A model generated the notes under the pieces. The model saw nothing but the letters and a program-made list of their open reading frames with translations, did not search any database and was not told where the DNA came from. A DNA stretch of 64,000 nt from Gracilimonas amylolytica (GTDB taxonomy: Bacteria; Bacteroidota; Rhodothermia; Balneolales; Balneolaceae), in the NCBI RefSeq assembly GCF_002911695.1, contig NZ_PQBS01000035.1:258176-322175 (forward strand), read 5' to 3'. Every line of letters starts with the position of its first letter. The first letter of the stretch is position 1. The translations under genes were made by a program, and so were the position numbers. Below, in pieces: positions 28,925-38,454 of this stretch.

Positions 28925-30616
28925 TTATTGATTTTTGAATTCGTCAAAATAGGATTGAAGTTTATCTGTAAAATCTACCACCGGATCTGAAAGCATTTCC
29001 ACATTATATTTTCTGAATACTTCTTCCTGAAGAAAATCACTTGCTTCATTCCAGCTTTCAAGCTCCTGAATGGAACTGAGGGCGTCGTGATATTTTTTCT
29101 TTTTCCCCCCAAATACTTTCTTTATGAATAGCTTTTCCTGACCGATCATATAATCCGATAACTCGGGAATGGACTCATCAGAACCATCATCAGAGGATTC
29201 TTCAAAGAGCGTATCCTCATCGATCAGCAGTTCTTCCTCTGCTTCATTTTTTCCCCCACCCATCAATACGTCCATTTGGTCAGGTCTCAGGAATTGTCTC
29301 CACATCGGTTCATCACCGTCACCGGCTTCAGCTTCATCATTTTCATCGATCAGTTCGTCCTCATCATCTGAAACTTCAGATCCTGAGGTATCTTCTTCCT
29401 CTTCTATTTCCGGATCTTCACTTTCATTTTCTACAGGCTCGGGTAACTCTTCAGGGGCATCTATAAGATCATTGAGGGAGTCTTCCTCGCCTTCTTCATA
29501 TTCGTCATCGTCCTCCCCCTCTTCCCTGGATAGATTTTTGAAAGAATGAGCGGCCTGATCAAGAACGGTTACCAGATTCTTACGGAATTTTTGGATCTCA
29601 TCGGATGATTTTCCTTCCTTGATGGATTTCGAGATCTTTTCAGCATCCGGAGTTTCCTCGAATTCCTCGAATATAGATTTATCAGATTGTTCGGTCTTAA
29701 ATAGTTCGTTAAAGGATTCCTGATCGGTCAGTTGCCGGTCATCACTGGTATAATCCCCGAAAAAGCTGTCCAGCAATCGTTGCTCTTTTTCGTCGATCTG
29801 CTCCATCTCTTCTTCGTCGGGCTGATCGAATCGGTTTTTTTGGGCGATCAGTTCTTCCCGGAATTGATCCCGGAATTTCTCCTGCAACTTGACGTCCAGC
29901 AGATCGGGATAGGATAGGATCTCAGTAAAACGCTCTTTGGTAATCTCTTCATCCAGTTCGTTAAATGCCTTTGCCGTCAGGTACAGCCCTTTGTCTTCAA
30001 AAAACAGCTGTATCAGCTTGGCATCGATCTGACCGCCAAACAGCGTGAACAATAACTCCAATACCTGTGCCCACTCTTTGGCCGTGTAGGAGGCCACCAG
30101 ATTGGCATCCAGGTTATGAATGAGCAGTTTACAACGTTTCTTTTCCAGGGTTTGCAAACCGCGTTTTTGCATGTACAACGGGATCGCACGACCAAAGTGT
30201 TTGTAGATCGTCAGCTTTTCTGTGCGGTCAATCAATTCCCTGAATGAAAGTTCATCATCGCCTTTGTAGATGTAGTCGGCCATGTGGTGACGCGGTTCCA
30301 GATATACCTTAACAATATCCGTGATCACCTCTCCGGTCAGCTTGTAAAGCTTATCCTTCGGGATCCTTGAGTTTGCAAACAGGGCATGCCGCAGATCATT
30401 GAAAGCATCTTCCACCAGGATCTCTTCCGTATCAACCCAATCAGATTCTTTCAGTTCGTATTCTTTTTTGATCTTTTCATTGATCTCGATACGAATTCTT
30501 TCAACAATAAAAGATGGGAAACCCGCAGCCAACAGGTCTTTGAGCACATAATAGGGTTTATCGGCTTTCACCGCCCCCATCAGTTTATCAATAATATGTT
30601 CTACCGATTCGTGCAT
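28925..30616 (-). CDS. Large acidic protein of unknown function upstream of the acyl-CoA carboxylase
   Basis: A 563-residue protein with no family I recognise. Residues 1-240 look helical and globular (MHESVEHIIDKLMGAVKADK and further amphipathic helices). From about 260 to 490 it is dominated by Asp/Glu runs, for example EEGEDDDEYEEGEEDSL, typical of disordered polyacidic regions. The last 70 residues return to a helical pattern. No signal peptide or membrane helix is seen. It is the first gene of an operon with pccB, 10 bases apart. The acidic segment could bind a basic partner or act as an RNA/DNA mimic; this is inference. Confidence 0.6.
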   Translation of the reverse strand: MHESVEHIIDKLMGAVKADKPYYVLKDLLAAGFPSFIVERIRIEINEKIKKEYELKESDWVDTEEILVEDAFNDLRHALFANSRIPKDKLYKLTGEVITDIVKVYLEPRHHMADYIYKGDDELSFRELIDRTEKLTIYKHFGRAIPLYMQKRGLQTLEKKRCKLLIHNLDANLVASYTAKEWAQVLELLFTLFGGQIDAKLIQLFFEDKGLYLTAKAFNELDEEITKERFTEILSYPDLLDVKLQEKFRDQFREELIAQKNRFDQPDEEEMEQIDEKEQRLLDSFFGDYTSDDRQLTDQESFNELFKTEQSDKSIFEEFEETPDAEKISKSIKEGKSSDEIQKFRKNLVTVLDQAAHSFKNLSREEGEDDDEYEEGEEDSLNDLIDAPEELPEPVENESEDPEIEEEEDTSGSEVSDDEDELIDENDEAEAGDGDEPMWRQFLRPDQMDVLMGGGKNEAEEELLIDEDTLFEESSDDGSDESIPELSDYMIGQEKLFIKKVFGGKKKKYHDALSSIQELESWNEASDFLQEEVFRKYNVEMLSDPVVDFTDKLQSYFDEFKNQ

Positions 30617-30757
30617 ATCCCAAAATATAACTTAAAACTGAAAATAAAGCCTACCGAGTCGCAATACAATTAAGGATTTAGTAAATAGGCCTTTGTTATA
30701 AAACTTTAAAAAACGGCTGAATATTCTTCTTAATGATAATCTTACTACCTTTGAGGC

Positions 30758-31381
30758 ATGATATCAGTCAGCGTCGAAAACCTTTCAAAGAATTTTAACA
30801 CCAATACCATCTTTCAGAGCCTCAGTTTTGAGCATACTCTTGGTGTATTTGGTATTGCCGGAGATAATGGAAGCGGCAAATCAACCTTAATGAAATGCCT
30901 GGCCTATTTGCTTCGCCCAAACTCGGGTAACATAGAGTGGATGGCATCGGGTAACTTACTCGATCAAAAGGAAGTCAAATCCTATCTGGGATATGCAGCT
31001 CCGTATATAAATCTGTACGCTGAACTCACCGTGGCTGAAAATCTTCGCTTTTTAAAGGAAGCCCGGGGTAAAGTGGCTGAACCTGAAGCACTTAACCATT
31101 TGTTACAACGATGTCAGATCACTCATCTCAAAGATCAGCTCTTTGGGAATCTCTCAACCGGACAACAACAGCGGGCCAAACTTGCTGCCGCTCTCGTCAA
31201 CGATCCAAAGATCCTGATGCTGGATGAACCCGGCTCAAATCTCGATAAAGATGGTCACGCTTTGGTATCAGGTATTATTGAAACAGAATCGGAAAAAGGC
31301 ACTCTTATTTTCCTTGCATCCAACGACCCGAATGAGATCTCTCTTTGTGATGATGTTTTGAGGATCGATGAAGCGGGGTAG
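30758..31381 (+). CDS. ABC transporter ATP-binding protein, CcmA-like
   Basis: A 207-residue ABC ATPase. Walker A is GDNGSGKST, the signature motif is LSTGQQQRAKLAAAL and Walker B is ILMLDEPGSNLD, all good. The histidine of the H-loop after Walker B is replaced: LASND stands where LxTHD is usual. It resembles CcmA and other short single-domain ATPases, but no permease gene is adjacent, and the flanking genes are unrelated. TACCTTTG at 30746-30753 could be a -7 box with an almost leaderless start. Confidence 0.75.
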   Translation: MISVSVENLSKNFNTNTIFQSLSFEHTLGVFGIAGDNGSGKSTLMKCLAYLLRPNSGNIEWMASGNLLDQKEVKSYLGYAAPYINLYAELTVAENLRFLKEARGKVAEPEALNHLLQRCQITHLKDQLFGNLSTGQQQRAKLAAALVNDPKILMLDEPGSNLDKDGHALVSGIIETESEKGTLIFLASNDPNEISLCDDVLRIDEAG

Positions 31382-31513
31382 TGATAAAGTGATGAGGCGG
31401 TTTTTAAAACTTATTGTAATTAAAAATTACATGCTTACCCTATTACTTCGCTTTTCAGATCTGTACCTTTAATCCGAATAATTCTAAAAAATTAAATTTA
31501 AACGGACGTACGC

Positions 31514-32614
31514 ATGATTTCAGAACAAGACCAGAAACTGGCTCAACTCATTTTAGAACATAGCACGGAAGTACAAAAAGGCCACAATGTGATGGTTCAG
31601 TTGATCGGATTGAATGGCATCGATCTACTCCGGGCACTGGTTGAGCAGATCGGAGCCAAGGATGCAAACCCTTTCATCAAGATCGAGGATGCTGAAACAC
31701 AGCGTATCCTGATAGAAAACGGTGACGAAGCATTCTGGAAGAATCAGGCACAGGTTGATCAGCTGCCCCTGATGAAGCAGATGGATGCGTTTGTAGGTAT
31801 CCGGGCCTCGCAGAATATTTACGAAAATTCCCTGGCATCCAAAGAAGCCAACAAAGCCTATTCAGAACATTTCCTGAAACCGGTACATTTTGACGAAAGG
31901 GTCAATAATACCAATTGGTGCATTATGAGATACCCATCTCCTGCTTTTGCCATGAACGCCAAAATGCCTACCCGTAAGTTTGCTGAGTTTTACTACGACG
32001 CCTGCCTCGTCGATTATTCCGCCCTTGAGGAAGCCATGAAACCGCTGGAAAAGCGACTCAGAGCAACAGATGAAATTCACCTGAAAGGCGATGGTACCGA
32101 TATCAAGTTTTCTGTAAAAGGACAGAACTGGGTGCCATGCTTTGGCAAGAGAAACATCCCGGATGGTGAACTGTTCACCTCTCCCATTCTTGACTCCGTA
32201 AATGGGGTGATAAGTTATGCCCCGTCGGTTTATCAGGGCAAGCCTTTTGAATTTGTGAAACTGGAGGTCAAAGACGGAGTGGTAGTCGATTATGACTCAT
32301 CCAATAACGAGGCCCTCAAAGATATCCTGGATACAGATGAAGGTGCCCGACGTTTCGGTGAATTCAGTTTCGGACTAAACCCCGTGATCGAAAGCCCGAT
32401 GTACGATATTCTCTTCGATGAAAAGATCTACGGGTCAAACCATCTTACTCTGGGTAAGGATTATGAGATCGCCCCTAACGGAAACACAAGTAACATTCAC
32501 TGGGATCTGGTTTGTATTGGCCCGGATGTGTACCTGGATGGAGAACTGGTTCGAAAGGGACGCAAATTTGTAACCGATGAGCTTAAAGGGCTGAATCCTG
32601 AAAACCTGCTTTGA
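31514..32614 (+). CDS. M29 family (thermophilic-type) aminopeptidase
   Basis: A 366-residue aminopeptidase of the M29 family (AmpS/AmpT), which removes N-terminal residues using two metal ions. Recognisable segments in the second half are KFSVKGQNWVPCFGKRNIPDGE with the first metal Glu, GEFSFGLNP, GSNHLTLG with a metal His, and NTSNIHWDLV with His and Asp ligands. The N-terminal half contributes the dimer interface. No signal peptide is present, so it is cytoplasmic. Both ends lie in unremarkable intergenic sequence, with a long inverted repeat downstream. Confidence 0.88.
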   Translation: MISEQDQKLAQLILEHSTEVQKGHNVMVQLIGLNGIDLLRALVEQIGAKDANPFIKIEDAETQRILIENGDEAFWKNQAQVDQLPLMKQMDAFVGIRASQNIYENSLASKEANKAYSEHFLKPVHFDERVNNTNWCIMRYPSPAFAMNAKMPTRKFAEFYYDACLVDYSALEEAMKPLEKRLRATDEIHLKGDGTDIKFSVKGQNWVPCFGKRNIPDGELFTSPILDSVNGVISYAPSVYQGKPFEFVKLEVKDGVVVDYDSSNNEALKDILDTDEGARRFGEFSFGLNPVIESPMYDILFDEKIYGSNHLTLGKDYEIAPNGNTSNIHWDLVCIGPDVYLDGELVRKGRKFVTDELKGLNPENLL

Positions 32615-32643
32615 TCAAGGTTCATGGATATCAATAACCTTTG

Positions 32644-32696
32644 GAAAGTGCATGGCTATATAAGAGTAATTTAATGCCAAAAAGCCGTGCACTTTC
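32644..32696. repeat. Inverted repeat after the M29 aminopeptidase
   Basis: GAAAGTGCATGGCT (32644-32657) and AGCCGTGCACTTTC (32683-32696) pair over 14 bases with one mismatch or wobble, around a 25-base loop. It lies 30 bases after the aminopeptidase stop. The 3' arm is followed by TTAATTT only, so it is a weak terminator at best; a structured small RNA is also possible. Confidence 0.5.
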
Positions 32697-32741
32697 TTAA
32701 TTTCAGGTTGAACCTATTTTAGTCTGAAACTTTAAAGATCG

Positions 32742-33086
32742 ATGCCAAATTTTTTCATTTCTGTGATCATTTTGGTGGCCCTGGCCATCATCGCTTTTTT
32801 TATCTGGAAGAAGTTCGCCTTTCAAAAGCATGTGGACGATAACAGCAACGAAACAAAACGATTTGTGAGAAATAAACAGGTCGTAAAGGATCTGGAGCTC
32901 AATCAACAGGATCTCGAGATCTTATTTCATATTTCAGACGGCTGTTCCAATCAGGAGATCGCCAACAAAACCTCCATGTCCGTAAATACAGTTAACAGCA
33001 AGGTTCGGGATCTTTTCTCAAAGCTTGATGTCAATCGCAGAAGTGTTGCCATCAAAAAAGCTCGGGCTCTGAAACTCATTCCCTGA
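32742..33086 (+). CDS. Membrane-anchored LuxR-type HTH protein
   Basis: A 114-residue protein with a single N-terminal transmembrane helix (residues 4-24: FFISVIILVALAIIAFFIW) followed by a short cytoplasmic linker. A LuxR/GerE-type helix-turn-helix follows at about 50-112, with NQQDLEILFHISDGCSNQEI, then MSVNTVNSKVRDLFSKLDV and RRSVAIKKARALKLI. No receiver or sensor domain is present. It lies 80 bases upstream of the Na/Pi symporter gene, which could be its target. The architecture points to membrane-tethered DNA binding; the regulon is unknown. Confidence 0.7.
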   Translation: MPNFFISVIILVALAIIAFFIWKKFAFQKHVDDNSNETKRFVRNKQVVKDLELNQQDLEILFHISDGCSNQEIANKTSMSVNTVNSKVRDLFSKLDVNRRSVAIKKARALKLIP

Positions 33087-33165
33087 GGCTCCTTTATCAT
33101 AAGTACATATAAATCTGTTATATTAGCCCGGCTAAGATAAAAGCGTACAATTAATTGATCAGCAC

Positions 33166-34911
33166 ATGACGTATTCATTTTTTGACCTGCTCCAGCTAAT
33201 TGGTGCACTGTGTATCTTTATCTATGGAATGAAGGTGTTCAGTGACGGACTTCAGAAGGTAGCCGGGAATAAACTCCGCGCCATCCTGAAGGGTATGACC
33301 ACCACTCGGTTCAGAGGCATTCTCACAGGATTCACGACTACCACTATCACGCAGTCCTCTTCTACCACCACGGTTATGGTCGTGAGTTTCGTAAATGCCG
33401 GACTCATCACATTCATTGAATCCACCGGTGTGATCATGGGAGCTAATATCGGAACCACCGTGACGGCCTGGATGGTTTCCATTTTTGGTTTCAAGATGCA
33501 GATCACTCCTATTGCCATTATGCTGATCGGTATCTTCTTTCCCTTTATGTTCTTTGGGCGGGAGAAACTCAAAAACCTGGCTGAGGCCATGATAGGTTTT
33601 GGTATCCTCTTCATTGGACTCGATTTTATAAAGAACGGAGTACCCAACATTCAGGAAAACCCGGAAATGTTCATGTTTCTGGATCAGTTTACAGAATTTG
33701 GATTCCTATCGATCTTGCTGTTTGTTTTGGCAGGAACTTTGTTAACGCTCGTTACCCAATCCTCATCTGCTTCAACTGCAATCACCCTGGTCATGTTATT
33801 CCAGGGATGGATCGATTTTCCTATTGCTGCAGCTATGATATTGGGTGAAAATATCGGAACCACGGTTACCGCAAACATCGCGGCCATTGTTGGAAATGTG
33901 TATGCCAAACGAGCCGCACGATTTCACTTCGTATTCAACGTGTTTGGGGTCATATGGATGCTCATCTTGCTGAATCCTTTCCTCAATATGATCGATCAGG
34001 TCATGAGTTACTTTTCACCGGAAGTGGGCTCTCTTTTCAATATTACCGATGAAGCCGGCAGAAGTAATGCAACACTGGGGTTATCTCTTTTTCACTCTGC
34101 GTTCAATGTGCTCAATGTGATCCTCATGGTTGGCTTTGTTCCCCGTATCGTGAAGTTTGTGGAGAAATACCAAAAAGATAAATCCAAGACAGATCATGAG
34201 TATCGGCTCAAATATATCTCTTCCGGTATGATGTCATCTCCCGAGCTGTCGATGACACAGGCACACAAGGAAATTGAGATGTTTGCCCGGCTGGTGGATA
34301 AAATGCATTACAGTATGGAAGGACTTTTATTTAACAAACAAAACAGGCGAGATCACTTTCTGAAGAAGATCAAAAAACGGGAAGAGATCACAGATAATCT
34401 GGAGCTTGAGATCGCGGAATATTTGACAAAAATATCCAGTTATAACCTCACTGAAGATGCAACCAGACGTATTCGCGGCATGCATAGTATGATCAACGAC
34501 CTGGAGCGTGTGGGAGACATTTATTACCAGATGTCAAAAACATTTGAGCGCATGGAAAATGAGGGAACTCACCTTCCTGAAGAGGCCATGGAGAAGCTCA
34601 AGAGCCTGCTTGATCTTATTCATGAGGCTATCCGTCATGTTCGTCAGGACCTGGAACTGGATAACGATGAAGCGGATCTGAGTGTCGCCATGGAGATCGA
34701 AAACCGGATCAACAAATGTCGTGACGGCTTACTTGAGTACTACTATGGTCAATTAGAAAAGAAAACCTATTCCAATCAGGTTGGGTTTGTATTTCTTGAT
34801 TACGTGAACCGATTGGAAAAGATCGGTGACCATATCTTTAACGTAAATGAGGCCATAGCCGGTGTCAAAGTTAAAGCAGCTTACGAAAAAGTAGTGGAAG
34901 CTAACGAATGA
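33166..34911 (+). CDS. Na/Pi-cotransporter II-family protein with a PhoU-like C-terminus
   Basis: A 581-residue inner-membrane transporter of the NptA/YjbB family, which couples phosphate movement to sodium. The two inverted repeats carry the QSSS motifs (TTTITQSSSTTTVMVV and LTLVTQSSSASTAITL) and a GxNIGTT motif in each half (MGANIGTTVTA, LGENIGTTVTA). After about residue 330 a cytoplasmic PhoU-like helical region follows, including INDLERVGDIYYQM and RLEKIGDHIFNV. All core motifs are intact. It ends before a bidirectional terminator shared with convergent pckA. Confidence 0.92.
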   Translation: MTYSFFDLLQLIGALCIFIYGMKVFSDGLQKVAGNKLRAILKGMTTTRFRGILTGFTTTTITQSSSTTTVMVVSFVNAGLITFIESTGVIMGANIGTTVTAWMVSIFGFKMQITPIAIMLIGIFFPFMFFGREKLKNLAEAMIGFGILFIGLDFIKNGVPNIQENPEMFMFLDQFTEFGFLSILLFVLAGTLLTLVTQSSSASTAITLVMLFQGWIDFPIAAAMILGENIGTTVTANIAAIVGNVYAKRAARFHFVFNVFGVIWMLILLNPFLNMIDQVMSYFSPEVGSLFNITDEAGRSNATLGLSLFHSAFNVLNVILMVGFVPRIVKFVEKYQKDKSKTDHEYRLKYISSGMMSSPELSMTQAHKEIEMFARLVDKMHYSMEGLLFNKQNRRDHFLKKIKKREEITDNLELEIAEYLTKISSYNLTEDATRRIRGMHSMINDLERVGDIYYQMSKTFERMENEGTHLPEEAMEKLKSLLDLIHEAIRHVRQDLELDNDEADLSVAMEIENRINKCRDGLLEYYYGQLEKKTYSNQVGFVFLDYVNRLEKIGDHIFNVNEAIAGVKVKAAYEKVVEANE

Positions 34912-34944
34912 TATTCTATCTCAGGATAAATTAAGTGCATAAAA

Positions 34945-34972
34945 AAAGGCGGATATTAGATCCGCCTTTCTT
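34945..34972. terminator. Bidirectional terminator between the Na/Pi symporter gene and pckA
   Basis: AAAGGCGGAT (34945-34954) pairs perfectly with ATCCGCCTTT (34960-34969) over a 5-base loop. A T-rich run follows on the plus strand, and the A-run 34941-34947 provides a T-run for the minus strand. It sits between two convergent genes. Confidence 0.9.
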
Positions 34973-34999
34973 ATATCTGGAGTTTTATAACTGACCGAT

Positions 35000-36592
35000 T
35001 CAGAATTTTGGACCGGCGTTAATGATCTCTTTGCTGCTGTCAGCCTTATACTGATCGAAGTTCTTATCGAATAGCTGACCCAGTTTTTTAGCCTGGGCAT
35101 CGTACTTCTCATCATCGCCCCAGGTGTTACGAGGCTGAAGGATCTCAGAAGAAACTTCAGGGCAGGCTGTCGGGATATCAAAACCAAAGACATTGTCTTT
35201 AACCGTTTCAACACCATCCAGCTTGCCATCATGAATAGCCTGAATAATGGCTCTTGTGCTCTTCAGGTCGATGCGTGACCCCTTACCATAAGGACCACCG
35301 GTAAGTCCTGTATTGACCAACCAGGCTTTGGCATTATGCTTACGCATTTTCTCTGCCAGCATCTCAGCATATTTAGCCGGTGGCCAGGCCAGAAATGCGG
35401 CTCCGAAGCATGCTGAAAATGTGGCTTCAGGCTCGGTAACACCTACCTCGGTTCCTGCAACTTTCGCAGTGTAACCACTGATAAAGTGATACATTGCCTG
35501 TTCCGGACTGAGTTTACTGACCGGAGGAAGCACACCAAATGCATCGTAGGTCAGGAAGATGATATTCTTCGGATGCCCCGCAACACATGGGATCTTGGCA
35601 TTATCAATGTATTCAATCGGGTAGGAAGCTCTTGTATTCTGAGTGATGGACACATCCTTGAAATCCACTTTTCGTGTTTCAGGGTCATACCCAACGTTTT
35701 CGAGGACCGTTCCATATTTTATGGCATTGAAGATCTCGGGCTCTTTCTCTTCCGTGAGATCTATGGTCTTGGCATAACAACCGCCTTCAATATTAAACAC
35801 CCCATCATCACTCCAGCAATGTTCATCATCGCCGATCAGTTTACGATTCTTATCTGCAGATAAGGTCGTTTTACCGGTCCCTGACAAGCCAAAGAACAGA
35901 GCGACATCATCGTCTTTATCTCCTTCATTGGCTGAACAGTGCATGGAAAGTACATCTTTTTTCGGCATCAGATAATGCATGACGGTGAAGATCCCTTTCT
36001 TCATTTCACCGGCATATTCCGTTCCGAGTATCACCATTTCATTGGTCTCGAAATTTACATCAACCGACGCATCTGACGTCATGCCTTCCGTAAATTTGTT
36101 AGCGGGAAATTTACCTGCGTTATAGATCACAAAATCCGGATCCCCAAAATTTTCCAGCTCTTCTTTGGTAGGACGGATCAGCATATTATGCATAAACAAA
36201 CCATGATATGGTCGCTCAGCTATGATCCTGACCTTAAGACGATAATTCTCGTCCCATCCTGCGAAACCATCAATGACGTATAAACGATCAAGAGTATTCA
36301 GGTAATCAGTTGCGCGCTGATAGTTGATCTTGAACGTCCGTTCATCCAGCGGGATGTTGATCTTTCCCCACCAGATATCATCCTTAATTCCTTCTGACTC
36401 TACCACCCTTTTGTCGGCCGGACTTCGTCCCGTTCTTTTACCGGAGCGTACGACCAATGCCCCGGAATCGCTGATAGCTGAACCGGAATCGAATTTTATG
36501 GCATCCTCATAAAAACGTGCAGGATTCGGATTCCTGATTATATTTTCTACTGTGATGTTTTGTTTGGATAGATCCAAAGTTTGCTGTCCCAT
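35000..36592 (-). CDS. pckA: Phosphoenolpyruvate carboxykinase (ATP)
   Basis: PckA converts oxaloacetate and ATP to phosphoenolpyruvate, CO2 and ADP in gluconeogenesis. The 530-residue length is typical. Family motifs are [29 protein letters not shown], the kinase-1 loop [15 protein letters not shown] (Walker A), the metal-binding GDDEHCW, and [21 protein letters not shown]. All active-site residues visible in these motifs are present. It is transcribed divergently from the VOC protein; the 161-base gap between them holds both promoter regions, but I see no clear consensus. Confidence 0.97.
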   Translation of the reverse strand: MGQQTLDLSKQNITVENIIRNPNPARFYEDAIKFDSGSAISDSGALVVRSGKRTGRSPADKRVVESEGIKDDIWWGKINIPLDERTFKINYQRATDYLNTLDRLYVIDGFAGWDENYRLKVRIIAERPYHGLFMHNMLIRPTKEELENFGDPDFVIYNAGKFPANKFTEGMTSDASVDVNFETNEMVILGTEYAGEMKKGIFTVMHYLMPKKDVLSMHCSANEGDKDDDVALFFGLSGTGKTTLSADKNRKLIGDDEHCWSDDGVFNIEGGCYAKTIDLTEEKEPEIFNAIKYGTVLENVGYDPETRKVDFKDVSITQNTRASYPIEYIDNAKIPCVAGHPKNIIFLTYDAFGVLPPVSKLSPEQAMYHFISGYTAKVAGTEVGVTEPEATFSACFGAAFLAWPPAKYAEMLAEKMRKHNAKAWLVNTGLTGGPYGKGSRIDLKSTRAIIQAIHDGKLDGVETVKDNVFGFDIPTACPEVSSEILQPRNTWGDDEKYDAQAKKLGQLFDKNFDQYKADSSKEIINAGPKF

Positions 36593-36753
36593 TGTATTGA
36601 GAGTTATGTGTTCATTGAATGAGTAAGTGAGTGCCTCTATATAACCTAACTAAATGAAGGATATATAAACTGAATAAATATTTTTCAGAATAATTAACTC
36701 AAGCTGTTACCTTAATACATAACTGAAGTCATTTTTAAACAATTCATACGATC

Positions 36754-37173
36754 ATGAAAAGAGTAACGGGCATAGGCGGAATTTTCTTCAAAAGTAGAGA
36801 TCCGGAACGCAGCCGGAACTGGTACAGAAAGCATTTGGGCATTGAGAACGGTAAATATGGCGGCACTTTTGAATGGCGACATGCAAAGGATCCAGACAAA
36901 AAAGGATTTACTGCCTGGAGTATCTTTGATGAACACACGACTTACACCGAACCGAGCACCAAAGAATTTATGGTCAATTATCGGGTAGATGACCTGGAAG
37001 CATTATTGAAGGAACTCAGGAAGGAAGGCGTTGAAGTGGTCGGCGAGATCGAAGACCTTGAGTACGGTAAATTCGGGTGGATCCTGGATCCGGATGGTGT
37101 CAAGATCGAACTGTGGGAACCCAACGATGAGGAATACAATAAGATCAAAGGTGAAACGAATATGAGTGAGTGA
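36754..37173 (+). CDS. VOC (glyoxalase/bleomycin resistance) family protein
   Basis: A 139-residue vicinal-oxygen-chelate protein, which normally binds one divalent metal with His/Glu ligands in a dimer. Family features are GIGGIFFKSRDPERSRNWYRK at the start and the C-terminal GKFGWILDPDGVKIELWEP, which ends in the metal-binding Glu. Members include glyoxalase I, dioxygenases and antibiotic-binding proteins; I cannot choose among them. Confidence 0.85.
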   Translation: MKRVTGIGGIFFKSRDPERSRNWYRKHLGIENGKYGGTFEWRHAKDPDKKGFTAWSIFDEHTTYTEPSTKEFMVNYRVDDLEALLKELRKEGVEVVGEIEDLEYGKFGWILDPDGVKIELWEPNDEEYNKIKGETNMSE

Positions 37174-37261
37174 ACCACTTAAATATAAAACCCTCAGTTT
37201 CATTATTTATTCACAAATTTTCCTCTTTTTAAATACATAAGTAAAAGGGAAAGGAGGTATT

Positions 37262-38446
37262 GTGAATACATTTAGAAAAGGCTGCCTCACTTCATTTAAA
37301 AAAGGAATGCTTTGGGGATTTTTGATCCTGGGGCTTATCCTTTCCACTTTAGTGATCATAAATTATCAAAAACCAAACCGTTCTGTTCACCTGGATAATC
37401 TAAGCTTTACGGAGCTGGACCGATTGCAGGAGATCGATCATTTAAGAGCTTCTGTAGGTGAACTCATCTGGCCCGGCTTTAGTGATCAGGTCATCCCGGT
37501 TATTCTGTATAATGAAGCCTATGTTTTTTTAAGCGGAATTAATAATCCCGAAGCCGGCTGGAAAACGGTGCCTTTTGATAAACCAATGGGTGGTGCCTGG
37601 ACTTACATTAATTCTACACCACCGCACTTCAGACAACCGATCATCTCTTCAGAACAAATTCCGGAGGCATTTACGGTTAAAGTAGGAGACACTTATGCCG
37701 CCAGTATGACCACCAAAGAGTGGACTGAAATTCAGCTCACACAAATGATCAAGAATGATCTCCCTCCATTTTTTAAACCTGTATTTCCTTATTTTTTGAT
37801 CACCGACAAACTTGATAGCGACTGGCATATATCTGCCATTATGCATGAGTCCTTTCATGCTTTTCAGGCCGAACAGGCTCCGGAAAGAGTGTACTCAGCC
37901 GAAGCCTCAAACACCTTTGAAAGATCCTATCCATGGAAAGATCCGGATCTCAGGGAAACCTGGCTGAATGAACGATTACTTTTGGGAAGGATCCTGAAAA
38001 CAACTGAGGATCAAATCTTCCGAAAACTCACAAAAGAGTGGTTGGTACTAAGAGAAAGCCGAAGAAATAGCTTTAGCACTTCCAAATTTACTGATTACGA
38101 ACGGGAACGTGAATGGCTGGAGGGTCTTGCCAAATACGCTGAGATCCAATCGTTAATGCTGGCTTCAAATTCAGACATATATGAACCACTATCCGCTATG
38201 AAAGACGATGGAGACTTCTCTTATTACAAAAATGGATCAAAGAACCATAACCGGGAGATCAAACAGCTTCAAAGTGATTTCCGGTTCAGCGATACCATTT
38301 TTTACTACACAGGTTGGGCTCAGTCTGAGATCCTTGACCGGTTGGTTCCCGGGTGGAAATCACAAGCCTTTGAACCCGGTGTCTATCTTGATGATATGAT
38401 CAGGCTGGCATTAGAACCAGAGCCATTTGTTGAAACCTTGAATTGA
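37262..38446 (+). CDS. Membrane-tethered putative metallopeptidase, unknown family
   Basis: A 394-residue protein with one N-terminal transmembrane helix (residues 15-33). HESFHAFQ (about residue 200) is an HExxH zinc motif, and EWLEGLAKYAE (about 280) could give the downstream Glu of a gluzincin. I know no named family. It starts at GTG 37262, preceded four bases upstream by GGAGG (37253-37257), an unusually strong Shine-Dalgarno for this genome. That clear ribosome-binding site supports the GTG. The following gene, hemL, converges on it. Confidence 0.6.
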   Translation: MNTFRKGCLTSFKKGMLWGFLILGLILSTLVIINYQKPNRSVHLDNLSFTELDRLQEIDHLRASVGELIWPGFSDQVIPVILYNEAYVFLSGINNPEAGWKTVPFDKPMGGAWTYINSTPPHFRQPIISSEQIPEAFTVKVGDTYAASMTTKEWTEIQLTQMIKNDLPPFFKPVFPYFLITDKLDSDWHISAIMHESFHAFQAEQAPERVYSAEASNTFERSYPWKDPDLRETWLNERLLLGRILKTTEDQIFRKLTKEWLVLRESRRNSFSTSKFTDYEREREWLEGLAKYAEIQSLMLASNSDIYEPLSAMKDDGDFSYYKNGSKNHNREIKQLQSDFRFSDTIFYYTGWAQSEILDRLVPGWKSQAFEPGVYLDDMIRLALEPEPFVETLN

Positions 38447-38454
38447 CTGCTTTC

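Noticed and set aside
29169..29549. Ser-rich 126-codon ORF opposite the acidic protein
   Set aside because: It is the antisense of Asp/Glu-rich codons, which read as Ser on the other strand, and has no independent start signal.
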